NCBI GenBank assembly: GCA_016215115.1
Contig: JACRLN010000040.1
Coordinates: 1 to 64,000 of the forward strand
Length of the DNA stretch: 64,000 nt
Direction of reading: 5' to 3'
Origin: Nitrospirota bacterium
GTDB taxonomy: Bacteria; Nitrospirota; Thermodesulfovibrionia; UBA6902
Each line of letters starts with the position of its first letter. Within the stretch, counting starts at the first letter, position 1. Position numbers and translations under genes: made by a program. Below are positions 1 to 7,364 of the stretch, in pieces. The notes under the pieces are model-generated. The model did not search any database and was not told the DNA's origin. It saw only the letters and a list, made by a program, of their open reading frames with translations.

Positions 1-155
1 CTTCTTTGCCATCTTGGACTCCTATTTGATATTAAGATGGCTTTACTCTATCAGGTGGGTATCATACCGTATGCTTTTATCCTACTGATTGTCTACTAAT
101 GATATTTACAAAATGTCTATATATGATTATTCCGTAACACAAATAGCGATTTTTC

Positions 156-185
156 TTGACAGGATAAGAAGTTTTCTTGTATAAA
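156..185 (+). promoter_or_regulatory. Candidate sigma-70 promoter
   Basis: A TTGACA hexamer (156-161) is followed after 18 bases by TATAAA (180-185) in AT-rich DNA. It points toward the tetranucleotide repeat and the terminator-like hairpin at 377-406, so it could make a short non-coding transcript. No transcript is known, and chance matches are easier in AT-rich sequence. Confidence 0.4.
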
Positions 186-303
186 TATTGTACACCACCT
201 TGAGAGGAATCTGGGTTCTTTTCTATATTCTCCTCTCTATGTTTCTGTTAAATATGATGCAAAATTAGGGGAAGGGGTTTTAACCTCATGGTAAGCGTTT
301 TGC

Positions 304-340
<37 letters not shown>

Positions 341-376
341 ATATAAGTCTTATAAGAAATATTTAGATTACATAAA

Positions 377-406
377 GGGCGTGTCTTGCGGCACGTCCTT
401 TTTTTG
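377..406 (+). terminator. Rho-independent terminator candidate
   Basis: GGGCGTG and CACGTCC pair (with one G-T pair) around an 8-base loop, followed directly by seven T. It would end a transcript coming from the promoter candidate at 156-185. Confidence 0.6.
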
Positions 407-448
407 TTTTTTGGAAGGTAGCCGCAGGCTTCAGACTGCGTTCAGTTG

Positions 449-483
449 TCATTCCCGCAAGCGAAGCGAGTCGGGAATCCAGT
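449..483. repeat. Half copy of the GTCATTCCCG/CGGGAATCCAG palindromic repeat
   Basis: GTCATTCCCGC is followed by a short spacer and CGGGAATCCAG, giving a hairpin. The same ends recur near 5120, 11755, 40925, 41038 and 47758. The ATTCCC-N-GGGAAT core resembles the neisserial dRS3 core in form, which does not imply common origin. Confidence 0.8.
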
Positions 484-599
484 GAAAATTTCCCTCTATT
501 TCAAGATAGAACAGCTTCAATACTCTCAGAATATTCTGTTAAGAAGATAAGAACAGATAGTAGTATGAAAAAAAAGAGGCTAAAGAAGGAGGTGGTTTA

Positions 600-617
600 A
601 TGGAACATAACTTGTAG
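600..617 (+). CDS. Possible 5-residue leader ORF (MEHNL)
   Basis: An ATG preceded by a near-perfect Shine-Dalgarno (AAGGAGGTGG) opens a reading frame of only five codons, ending at TAG 40 bases upstream of the next start. It may be a translated leader for the secreted-protein gene, or the stub of a decayed gene. Only the strength of the ribosome binding site supports it. Confidence 0.3.
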   Translation: MEHNL

Positions 618-657
618 TATTATAGTGAACCGACTTAGTTACGGAAAAGGAGGAGTT

Positions 658-1170
658 ATGAGAACATTAGTAGTATGTATCTTAATACTAGTATTAATGG
701 TATCAGCTCTACCAACATACGCTGAAGATATTGCAGCATTTCAGAGTTATTGGTGGGTAGCACCTTTAGGTAATGTAAGACATACTTATATTAAGTTCAC
801 AGGGGTTACTGGAGTTGTCTATAGGTATGCAAATCCAGGAAGTGTAGGAAATGGATATTATGTGCCCTACACTCTAGGAGTTATTAACGGTAGTAGAGCT
901 ATTTGCCATTCAGGTAGTTCTACATATGCCTGGTACTATAAATTTGATAGTCTTAACAGACTTGTAACTTATTTGCTTAAAGGTTCACCATGGTGTACTA
1001 TCAGATGGTTGGTTGACGGTACCTGCCATAATGGTAGTAACCGAATACTATTTGCTTCTGGTAAGATAGTAAACTATGCTGATGGGTATTGGATTACCTA
1101 TCAGTTGTTTAAGAATTATGGGACATCTGTATCGTGGAATAATTGCTATTCCACATGCTTGTATTCCTAG
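658..1170 (+). CDS. Secreted protein of unknown function
   Basis: I do not recognise this gene. The ORF track starts at 625, but the ATG at 658 follows AAAAGGAGGAG at good spacing and gives a clean signal peptide (MRTLVVCILILVLMVSALPTYA, cut before EDIAA). The mature part, about 148 residues, is rich in Tyr, Trp, Gly and Ser and has five Cys, suiting an exported disulfide-bonded protein. A GTCHNGSNRIL stretch with adjacent Cys and His could be a catalytic or binding motif, but this is a guess. Codon use (TTA, AGA, GTA, ACT) is more AT-rich than in genes beyond 2.3 kb, suggesting recent acquisition. A strong hairpin separates it from the next gene, which it may share a transcript with. Confidence 0.75.
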   Translation: MRTLVVCILILVLMVSALPTYAEDIAAFQSYWWVAPLGNVRHTYIKFTGVTGVVYRYANPGSVGNGYYVPYTLGVINGSRAICHSGSSTYAWYYKFDSLNRLVTYLLKGSPWCTIRWLVDGTCHNGSNRILFASGKIVNYADGYWITYQLFKNYGTSVSWNNCYSTCLYS

Positions 1171-1189
1171 GGGAAGATCAGTTAGAACT

Positions 1190-1233
1190 AGAGTAAGGAA
1201 GGTATTAAATTTATCTAATACTTTCCTTACTCT
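1190..1233 (+). promoter_or_regulatory. 18-bp-stem intercistronic hairpin
   Basis: AGAGTAAGGAAGGTATTA (1190-1207) pairs with TAATACTTTCCTTACTCT (1216-1233), with one G-T pair and an 8-base loop. No T-run follows, so it is a poor intrinsic terminator. The next gene's ribosome binding site (AAAGGAG) begins about 8 bases downstream, so it may stabilise the upstream mRNA or tune coupling between the two genes. Confidence 0.65.
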
Positions 1234-1254
1234 GTAACTAAAGGAGATTAAGTT

Positions 1255-2265
1255 ATGGAAACAGAAAAAAGAAGAATGGCTTATAGTATTTTAGTAGTTC
1301 TCATCTTAATGGTATTATTAGTAGTAGTAAATCGGTTTTTAACTAAAGACATTAAGGGAGATAAGAAACCAAGCATAGGTTTAGAACAACCAATTTCTAA
1401 ATCTAAAGCAACCACTTCAGGAAGTAAGAGAGAATTTAGAGACAGTTTGTTAGATAAAGGGGAACTTGAATACTATAAGACAAAGAGAAAATTTCCAGCT
1501 TATAGAATAACAATTACTAATACTAATGAACACTATAAATATCTCTCAGAGACTTTAGGATTAGATTTTGAACATATAGATGCTTCTATTCCCTTAGATG
1601 AAAGACATCTAGCCTGGACAGCAAAGTTATTAGCAGCCTCTCAGACTTGGAATCTAAAAGAATCTCAGTTACGGGATTTTGTAAACCAGAATCAGTTAAT
1701 GTTAGACTTATTTAACCAGATTCAGATTAAGTATCTATCTAATGAGATTGATTTTAGTGAATATGCTATAGCAGTTAAGAAACTTCAACTCTGGAATGAA
1801 GCTTATTATATGGAAGCTCTATCAAATCAACAGTATAAAGATCTTAATTTTGGAACGTCTAAAGATGAAGCACCACAAGCTATAGAAAATGTACTGACGC
1901 CTCCAGTAACAGAACTTAGTAATATGTTCCCAGGATTTGAGAAGGACTTTAAGAACAATGAAGATATTCTAACCATACTGACACAAGAGCAACTTGATAG
2001 ATTAGTTATTGCTGAAAAAGCTAAATGGTTAAAAGAGACTACTCTAAATAGTAAATTTACTTCTAAGGAAATAACACAAGACCAGTATCAGAAAGAAAAA
2101 GAAGAAAGTATTAGGGTGATAGAAGCAGCAAAGATAGAAATAGTAGGTCAGGATATCTATAGTAAGTATCTTGATCCTGGGAGTGTATATACAGGCTCTA
2201 ATATCCAAGGTGAACCACCTCCAGGGGTAGCGCCAGAGAATTATAAGGATTACGTTAGGAATTAG
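1255..2265 (+). CDS. Membrane-anchored protein of unknown function
   Basis: I do not recognise this 336-aa protein. Residues 10-27 form one transmembrane helix (YSILVVLILMVLLVVVNRF), followed by a polar Lys/Ser linker to about residue 65 and a long, largely helical, charged domain with a Pro-rich C-terminus (EPPPGVAPENY). This suits an N-in, single-pass protein with a large extracytoplasmic domain. The start has a clear site (AAAGGAGATTAAGTT). It shares the AT-rich codon use of the secreted gene upstream, so the two were probably acquired together and may form a two-protein unit. Its organisation (short anchor, helical domain) is reminiscent of periplasmic chaperones or foldases, but no family motif was identified. 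Confidence 0.75.
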   Translation: METEKRRMAYSILVVLILMVLLVVVNRFLTKDIKGDKKPSIGLEQPISKSKATTSGSKREFRDSLLDKGELEYYKTKRKFPAYRITITNTNEHYKYLSETLGLDFEHIDASIPLDERHLAWTAKLLAASQTWNLKESQLRDFVNQNQLMLDLFNQIQIKYLSNEIDFSEYAIAVKKLQLWNEAYYMEALSNQQYKDLNFGTSKDEAPQAIENVLTPPVTELSNMFPGFEKDFKNNEDILTILTQEQLDRLVIAEKAKWLKETTLNSKFTSKEITQDQYQKEKEESIRVIEAAKIEIVGQDIYSKYLDPGSVYTGSNIQGEPPPGVAPENYKDYVRN

Positions 2266-2343
2266 TAGTATAGAGTTAACTGGTGATAGATAAAAAAAGC
2301 CAGGGAAAAAGTGTCACAATATCATAGCTCACAGTAAAAAATA

Positions 2344-3405
2344 CTAAAAGACACTGAACTTGAAATACTTTTTGGGGTTCTCTTTTATATCTTTTATCAG
2401 GGTATTCAGTTCCGAGAGGGTTGTCTTGAGTTCTTTTGCAAGCTCTTCATCTTTCACAAGTCTTCCTGCGAGACCTTCGCCCCGGTCTATCCTTTCAAGG
2501 AGGTTCGCGAGTTTTTCAGAAGCGGAATTTATATTCCCGTACAGGCCTTCGTCTTCGATCAATCTGTTGACTGTGCCTTTTGACGAGGAAAGTTTTTGTG
2601 TGAAGACATCAAGGTTTTCCGATGCTTTCTGAAATCTGTCATAGAGCGACGGGTCATTGACGAGCTTATAAACGGTCCCTTTTGAATCCCTGAGAGACCT
2701 CGCGAAAAGATTTATGTCCTTGACGGAAGATGAAAGGTCCACGTAAAGAGTGTCGTCATTCAACAGCCTGCTTATCGTTCCCTTGCCGTTTTCAATCTTT
2801 CTGATTAATTTTGTGAGTTCCCCTGTAGTATCTTTCAAGTTATCATAAATGGAGGGGTCGTTCAGAAATTTTGACAGCGTCCCATCTCCACTTTCTATTT
2901 TTTTCAATATCCCTTCAAGGATGTTGACGAAGTCGGATATCTTCGCTATGGATTCCTGTCCTGTCCTGACAACGTCCTGAATCTCCATGGTGGTTTGTCC
3001 CATGATGGTCCCGCCGGCATGCAATCCACCCGCTGCACGTGACCCTGGCGTTATTTCTACATATTTATCTCCGAGGAGGCCGAGGGTAAGGATATGCGCC
3101 CTCGAATCCTGTTTGAGAAATTTAAGGGTATCGGCTGATACCGACATTTCCGTCTGTATTTCCCTCTCTGTGGTAAAGTTGATGGACTTAACGGAACCTA
3201 TTTCTACTCCGGAAAACCATATCGGCGCGCCCTCCCGCAGTCCTTTTATGTCGGTAAAGGTAGCGTAGATCCTTGATTTGGGAGCAAATATTTTTTCAAT
3301 ATCCCCTGCAAATATAATTGCAAGAAACACAATTCCGACGGCAATAGTTATGACGATGCCGACCTTCAGTTTTGCCCACCTTTGCTGTTTTACATAATCG
3401 TACAT
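2344..3405 (-). CDS. mlaD: MlaD-like MCE-domain lipid-transport protein
   Basis: Substrate-binding component of an Mla-type phospholipid transporter. Residues 14-34 form an N-terminal membrane anchor. The MCE domain follows (about 42-120, including IYATFTDIKGLREGAPIWFSG), placing the hexameric ring in the periplasm. The protein has 353 residues, about twice the length of E. coli MlaD. The extra C-terminal part holds five degenerate repeats with a G-x-G-T...L..D..LY pattern (for example GKGTISRLLNDDTLY), separated by helical segments of about 33-37 residues. It is the last gene of mlaE-mlaF-mlaD, separated from mlaF by a 142-bp gap filled with a palindromic repeat. The family is clear from the MCE motif and neighbours; the substrate is inferred. 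Confidence 0.92.
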   Translation of the reverse strand: MYDYVKQQRWAKLKVGIVITIAVGIVFLAIIFAGDIEKIFAPKSRIYATFTDIKGLREGAPIWFSGVEIGSVKSINFTTEREIQTEMSVSADTLKFLKQDSRAHILTLGLLGDKYVEITPGSRAAGGLHAGGTIMGQTTMEIQDVVRTGQESIAKISDFVNILEGILKKIESGDGTLSKFLNDPSIYDNLKDTTGELTKLIRKIENGKGTISRLLNDDTLYVDLSSSVKDINLFARSLRDSKGTVYKLVNDPSLYDRFQKASENLDVFTQKLSSSKGTVNRLIEDEGLYGNINSASEKLANLLERIDRGEGLAGRLVKDEELAKELKTTLSELNTLIKDIKENPKKYFKFSVF

Positions 3406-3459
3406 TTATTCACCTCCTCAATCCGTTACTCGTGTCCGTGAACCGTGTCATGTCTCCCC

Positions 3460-3543
3460 CTTTGAAAAAGGGGGATTAAGGGGGATTTTTTAATTACAAC
3501 GTCTGACAAATCCCCCCTCGCCACCCTTTACTAAAGGGGGGAC
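3460..3543. repeat. CCCCCTTT/AAAGGGGG composite palindrome
   Basis: CCCCCTTTGAAAAAGGGGG, then AAGGGGGATTTTTT, then AAATCCCCCC and CCCTTTACTAAAGGGGGG, an inverted double hairpin between mlaF and mlaD. Related copies lie at 5435-5478 and 10952-11042. Because it separates two genes of one operon, its hairpins could alter the ratio of MlaF to MlaD. Confidence 0.8.
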
Positions 3544-3547
3544 ACGA

Positions 3548-4291
3548 TTAAGCCGCGTACAGTTCGCTGATAAAGCTCCTTAATTCGGTATCAGACGTAT
3601 TTTTCAACGCGTTTATATCCCCGTCAAAAATTATGTTCCCGTTTCTTAAGTACATAAAACGCTCCGCCACCTTCGACGCATCTGTTACCTTATGCGTTAC
3701 GATGATAAAGCCCGCTCTTCCGGGAGGATCCCCCTTTGAGAGTTCTTTAATGAGTTTGCAGATATTATCTGCGGTAAGGGGATCAAGCCCTGATGTTGGC
3801 TCATCATAGAGCATCATTTTGGGTTCACATCCGGCAAGGGACCTTGCAATGGCAACCCTCCTCTGCATCCCACCGCTCAATTCTTCGGGCATAAGATAAA
3901 TAGCGTCCTCTATCCCCAGCCTGTTCAGAAGGCTTCTTACGCGCTTTTCTATTTCGTCCTCAGAATAGTTTGTGTATTCTCTCATACAGAAGGCAACATT
4001 TTCCCTGACGTTCATCGAATCAAAGAGCGCTCCCTCCTGAAATACGATGCTGAAATTCATACGGAAGTCCCTTAGTTGAGACTCTGAATGTTCCGTGATA
4101 TCCTGTCCATCTATAAGAATTTTACCGCTATCCGGACGCAGAAGTCCGAGGATGAGCCGTAAAATAGTGGTCTTCCCTTCCCCGCTGCTGCCGAGAATTG
4201 CCACCCTTTCATGAAACTCCGCCTTGAAACTCACCCGGTCCAGCACAACATGGTCTCCATAAGCAAGCGTGACATCCCTCAGCTCTATCAT
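3548..4291 (-). CDS. mlaF: MlaF-like ABC transporter ATPase
   Basis: ATPase subunit that powers lipid movement through MlaE. Walker A is GSSGEGKTT (residues 34-42), the ABC signature is LSGGMQRRVAIA and Walker B is MMLYDEPTSGLD. The 247-aa length is normal. Its start codon overlaps the end of mlaE by four bases (ATGA), showing translational coupling. A cytoplasmic peripheral protein bound to MlaE is expected. Confidence 0.93.
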   Translation of the reverse strand: MIELRDVTLAYGDHVVLDRVSFKAEFHERVAILGSSGEGKTTILRLILGLLRPDSGKILIDGQDITEHSESQLRDFRMNFSIVFQEGALFDSMNVRENVAFCMREYTNYSEDEIEKRVRSLLNRLGIEDAIYLMPEELSGGMQRRVAIARSLAGCEPKMMLYDEPTSGLDPLTADNICKLIKELSKGDPPGRAGFIIVTHKVTDASKVAERFMYLRNGNIIFDGDINALKNTSDTELRSFISELYAA

Positions 4292-5073
4292 ACCCGCTCC
4301 CCCAAAACAAGAAGAAGCACTCTCGTCAGCATGAAGTCAGATATGATAATCATAATGGTTGACATAACAACAGCCGAAGTAGTGGCCTTCCTTAGCCCCT
4401 GCGCGCCTCCTCTTGCGGAAAGCCCCATATAGCAGCTGATACAGGAAATGAGATAGCCGAAGAGGAATGGTTTTATAACACCCGAAAAAATATTCTTAAA
4501 ATTCATAATATCCCTGATCTGGCTCCAGTAATATGACCCGCTCTGGTGACTGACAAATACGGAAATATAATATCCCCCCAGAAGGGAGACTGCGTCCCCG
4601 ATTATGGTGAGTACCGGGAGCATCAGGACCGCGCTTATGACGCGGGGGGTGACCAGTTTCTTGAGCGGGTTGACGCCATGCACTCTCATAATATCCACCT
4701 GATGTCCAAGTATCATGGAGCCAATCTCAGAGGTTATGCCGGAACCGACCCTTCCCGCGAAGCTGAGCGCTATTGCTACAGGGCCTATCTCCCTGATAAT
4801 TGACAGCCCGACTATCCTCCCCGTATACATTTTCAGTCCCAGGGCGGAGAGTTCAGCGGATATCTGGAGCGAGAGCGCCATACCGATAAAAAGAGAAACA
4901 AGAAACACAATAAAGAGAGACCCCGTGCCCATATAATCCATATGTTCTATCGTTTCGCGTATATAGAACGGCCTGCCAAAGACACCCAGAGGCGCTCTGA
5001 AGCACAATATATAAAAATCCTGAAGTCTCGATATCGTGTCCCTGATATTCATCCTGGTAGTCCTACTTACCAT
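4288..5073 (-). CDS. mlaE: MlaE-like ABC transporter permease
   Basis: Inner-membrane permease of the Mla-type lipid transporter, 261 aa. The MlaE/YrbE hallmark region is visible (VGLSIIREIGPVAIALSFAGRVGSGITSEIGSM), with several hydrophobic segments and a conserved ALSLQISAELSALG stretch. First gene of the operon; the start MVSRTTRMN lacks an obvious strong ribosome binding site, so an internal Met at residue 8 is possible. No mlaC or mlaA homologue is seen in the window, so the outer-membrane partner must be encoded elsewhere. Confidence 0.92.
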   Translation of the reverse strand: MVSRTTRMNIRDTISRLQDFYILCFRAPLGVFGRPFYIRETIEHMDYMGTGSLFIVFLVSLFIGMALSLQISAELSALGLKMYTGRIVGLSIIREIGPVAIALSFAGRVGSGITSEIGSMILGHQVDIMRVHGVNPLKKLVTPRVISAVLMLPVLTIIGDAVSLLGGYYISVFVSHQSGSYYWSQIRDIMNFKNIFSGVIKPFLFGYLISCISCYMGLSARGGAQGLRKATTSAVVMSTIMIIISDFMLTRVLLLVLGERV

Positions 5074-5119
5074 TATACTAATACAAACGCATTAAATAAA
5101 TTGACATTAACAATTAGTG

Positions 5120-5193
5120 TCGTCATTCCCGTGAAAACGGGAATCCAGTGTTTTTAAGGACTTCTGGATACCCGCCTTCGCGGGTATGACAGC
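5120..5193. repeat. Full GTCATTCCCG...GGGTATGAC double-hairpin repeat
   Basis: A two-hairpin element: GTCATTCCCG/CGGGAATCCAG, a short linker, then CTGGATACCCGC/GCGGGTATGAC. The outer ends are inverted repeats of each other. Full copies are also present at 41038-41114 and 47758-47837. This one lies upstream of mlaE, facing the Kelch gene. Confidence 0.85.
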
Positions 5194-5399
5194 AAATGTA
5201 ACATTATTAATTTCGTTTTCTGTTCAGAACAGTTACAGTTTTTACTAAGATAGAGAGGGGACATGAAGTAAGCATTTCCGGCGGCAGTCTTAAACCATGT
5301 TGCAGGCAGAAATGAATTTGTCACTACCTCGAAACTTGTCCTATGAATGATTTAGCGGAGAGCAATGAAGATAATAATTACAGAAAGGAGGTGGATATT

Positions 5400-5456
5400 A
5401 TGAAGACCGGATTCTCAGTTACACGGGGATCATTAACCCCCTTTCATCTCCCTTAA
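5400..5456 (+). CDS. 18-residue ORF with strong RBS, interrupted by a repeat
   Basis: AGAAAGGAGGTGG precedes an ATG at ideal spacing, but the frame (MKTGFSVTRGS...) ends after 18 codons inside the CCCCCTTT-type palindrome. Either it is a leader peptide or, more likely, the start of a small gene cut off by insertion of the repeat. It lies about 95 bases upstream of the Kelch gene, which has its own site. Confidence 0.35.
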   Translation: MKTGFSVTRGSLTPFHLP

Positions 5457-5478
5457 CTTAAGGGGGACAGAGGGGGTT
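5435..5478. repeat. CCCCCTTT-type palindromic repeat copy
   Basis: AACCCCCT (5435-5442) pairs with AGGGGGTT (5471-5478), with an inner CTCCCTTAA/TTAAGGGGG arm. It is a shorter relative of the elements at 3460 and 10952, and it terminates the small ORF that begins at 5400. Confidence 0.75.
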
Positions 5479-5551
5479 AATGAAGTAATTGTAACTTACA
5501 AGGTTGGGCTGAACAAATCTTATTATCATTCTATAACAGGAGGGGACAGGA

Positions 5552-7297
5552 ATGATTCAACGAATTGTTGTATCTGCAATAGTTGTGTTTTTTGTTGTGA
5601 TTTTTTTAGGCGTTGCAAATGCTGACCCTTTAAATGACGAAGCATGGCAAGCGGTAACTCCTTTAAATGTTGCACGCTATCAATTTACCGGCGGCATTAT
5701 GAACGGGCAAATTTATGTATTCGGCGGCAGGGGGACCAGAAATCTTAAATCCACCGAAATGTATAATCCTCTAACCAATAAATGGTCTTCAAAAGCAAGC
5801 AACCAGAACGCTGTTGAAGAACTGACAGGCGCAACAGTAAACGATAAACTTTATGTCTTCGGGGCTAAAGGCGGAGGGGATCCATATGTTGCTGTCAACT
5901 TTGTTGAAGAATATGACCCTGTAACAAACACATGGACTTCAAAGGCATCAAAGCCCACACCTGTATCCGGTGCGCCTGCAGCATTGTATAACGGGGAAAT
6001 TTATCTTTTTGGGGGAATGTATGATTATGACAGTGATAGCGGTTCTGCAATTTATAGTGATGTTGTTGAAGCTTATAATCCTGTTACGGATACGTGGCGT
6101 TTTATCACCAGCATCCCTGCCAAAATAGGTAATATGGCTGTAGCCGTGTCCGGATCAACAGCATATTTGATTGGGGGCATATATGCTGACGGGAATAATG
6201 CGGCAACTGACGTTATTGCTTACAATTTTGAAACAAGCGAATGGATTATCAGCGGCCTCGGTTTATTGTCAAAACCTCGCGGGTTTGTATACAGCAGAGC
6301 TGCGCCTGCAGTAAATGGAAAGATATATCTGATCGGCGGATGGACTTCTGACAAATGGACCGGGATTAAAGAGTCTGATACAATGCCGACGGATGATGTT
6401 CAGATTTATAATACGGCTACCCGAACATTCGCTCAGGGAATTCCTTTGCCTCAGGCCACTGATAAGCATCTTGCAGTATTTTTAAATAATTCACTGTATG
6501 TAATCGGTGGGTCAACAGGACGTAATGCTTCAGGCAGTGATATAAGAACAAATGCGGTCTGGAGACTTCAACTCTTGTGTACTGATAATGACGGCGATGG
6601 ATATGCCGTTGGGGTCGGTGATTGCGGACCGGCAGACTGTGATGATAACAACCCGTTAATCAATTCTGGAGCAGAAGATTCCAACTGTAACGGGATTGAT
6701 GAAAATTGTGACGGGACTGCAGACAATAACTATGTGCCGGCAGCAACATCTTGTGGAGTCGGAGCATGCGCAGCAACGGGTCAGTTGATCTGCCAAAGCG
6801 GAGTTGAGACAGATACTTGCATAGCCGGTACGCCGGCTGAAAATTCTGAATTAATCTGTGATGACAGCCAGGATAATGATTGTGACGGATTAACTGATGC
6901 AGGTGACCCGGATTGTCTGGCATTACCGGATTTAACCGTTGGTTCCATCTCCGATCCTCCCGCTCAAAAGAGATGCGGCGGGAAATTCCATATTAAGGAT
7001 TCAGTAAGTAATCAGGGAGAAGGACGGGCAGGAAAATCCGTAACAAAGTATTATCTTTCAAGCGATACCGTCAGGGATGACAACGATATACTTCTTAAAG
7101 GAAGGCGTGTTGTCTCAGAACTTGATATCAATGCTGTATCGGACGGGACCAGGCCGGTTAAACTCTTTATACCTGTAAAGGCAAGTCCGGGCGATTATTA
7201 TTTAATCGCTTGTGCGGATGACAGAAACAGCATAAACGAGAGTGATGATACGAACAACTGCATGGCGTCACAGACGATGATAAAAGTGAAGCGGTAA
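5552..7297 (+). CDS. Secreted Kelch-repeat protein with MopE-like and CARDB domains
   Basis: A 581-aa exported protein with its start after AGGAGGGGACAGGA. Residues 1-24 are a signal peptide (cut near VANA/DP). Residues about 35-340 hold six or so Kelch blades, seen as repeated (IYV/IYL)FGG or IGG followed by YNP.TNTW, forming a beta-propeller. Residues about 345-395 carry a Cys/Asp-rich calcium-binding-like motif of the MopE type (DNDGDGYAVGVGDC...DENCDGTAD), and a second short copy follows (DDSQDNDCDGLTDAGDPDC). Residues about 460-578 resemble a CARDB adhesion domain (LPDLTVGSISDPP...). A cell-surface or secreted binding role is likely; the ligand is unknown. It stands alone between two convergent or divergent units. 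Confidence 0.85.
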   Translation: MIQRIVVSAIVVFFVVIFLGVANADPLNDEAWQAVTPLNVARYQFTGGIMNGQIYVFGGRGTRNLKSTEMYNPLTNKWSSKASNQNAVEELTGATVNDKLYVFGAKGGGDPYVAVNFVEEYDPVTNTWTSKASKPTPVSGAPAALYNGEIYLFGGMYDYDSDSGSAIYSDVVEAYNPVTDTWRFITSIPAKIGNMAVAVSGSTAYLIGGIYADGNNAATDVIAYNFETSEWIISGLGLLSKPRGFVYSRAAPAVNGKIYLIGGWTSDKWTGIKESDTMPTDDVQIYNTATRTFAQGIPLPQATDKHLAVFLNNSLYVIGGSTGRNASGSDIRTNAVWRLQLLCTDNDGDGYAVGVGDCGPADCDDNNPLINSGAEDSNCNGIDENCDGTADNNYVPAATSCGVGACAATGQLICQSGVETDTCIAGTPAENSELICDDSQDNDCDGLTDAGDPDCLALPDLTVGSISDPPAQKRCGGKFHIKDSVSNQGEGRAGKSVTKYYLSSDTVRDDNDILLKGRRVVSELDINAVSDGTRPVKLFIPVKASPGDYYLIACADDRNSINESDDTNNCMASQTMIKVKR

Positions 7298-7331
7298 GAA
7301 GGGCAGGACAAGGGAGCCATATTCAATTCAA

Positions 7332-7363
7332 TTGCAGGGGCGGTTCGCGAACCGCCCCTGCAA
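7332..7363. terminator. 32-bp perfect palindrome between convergent genes
   Basis: TTGCAGGGGCGGTTCG and its exact inverse complement form a 32-bp perfect palindrome between the Kelch gene (plus) and the lon gene (minus). A GC-rich stem at a convergent junction suits bidirectional termination, although no long T-run follows on either strand. It also looks like a dispersed repeat unit. Confidence 0.6.
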
Positions 7364-7364
7364 A

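Noticed and set aside
7332-7363. Recombination or origin site
   Set aside because: The palindrome lies between convergent genes and looks like a common dispersed terminator-like repeat.
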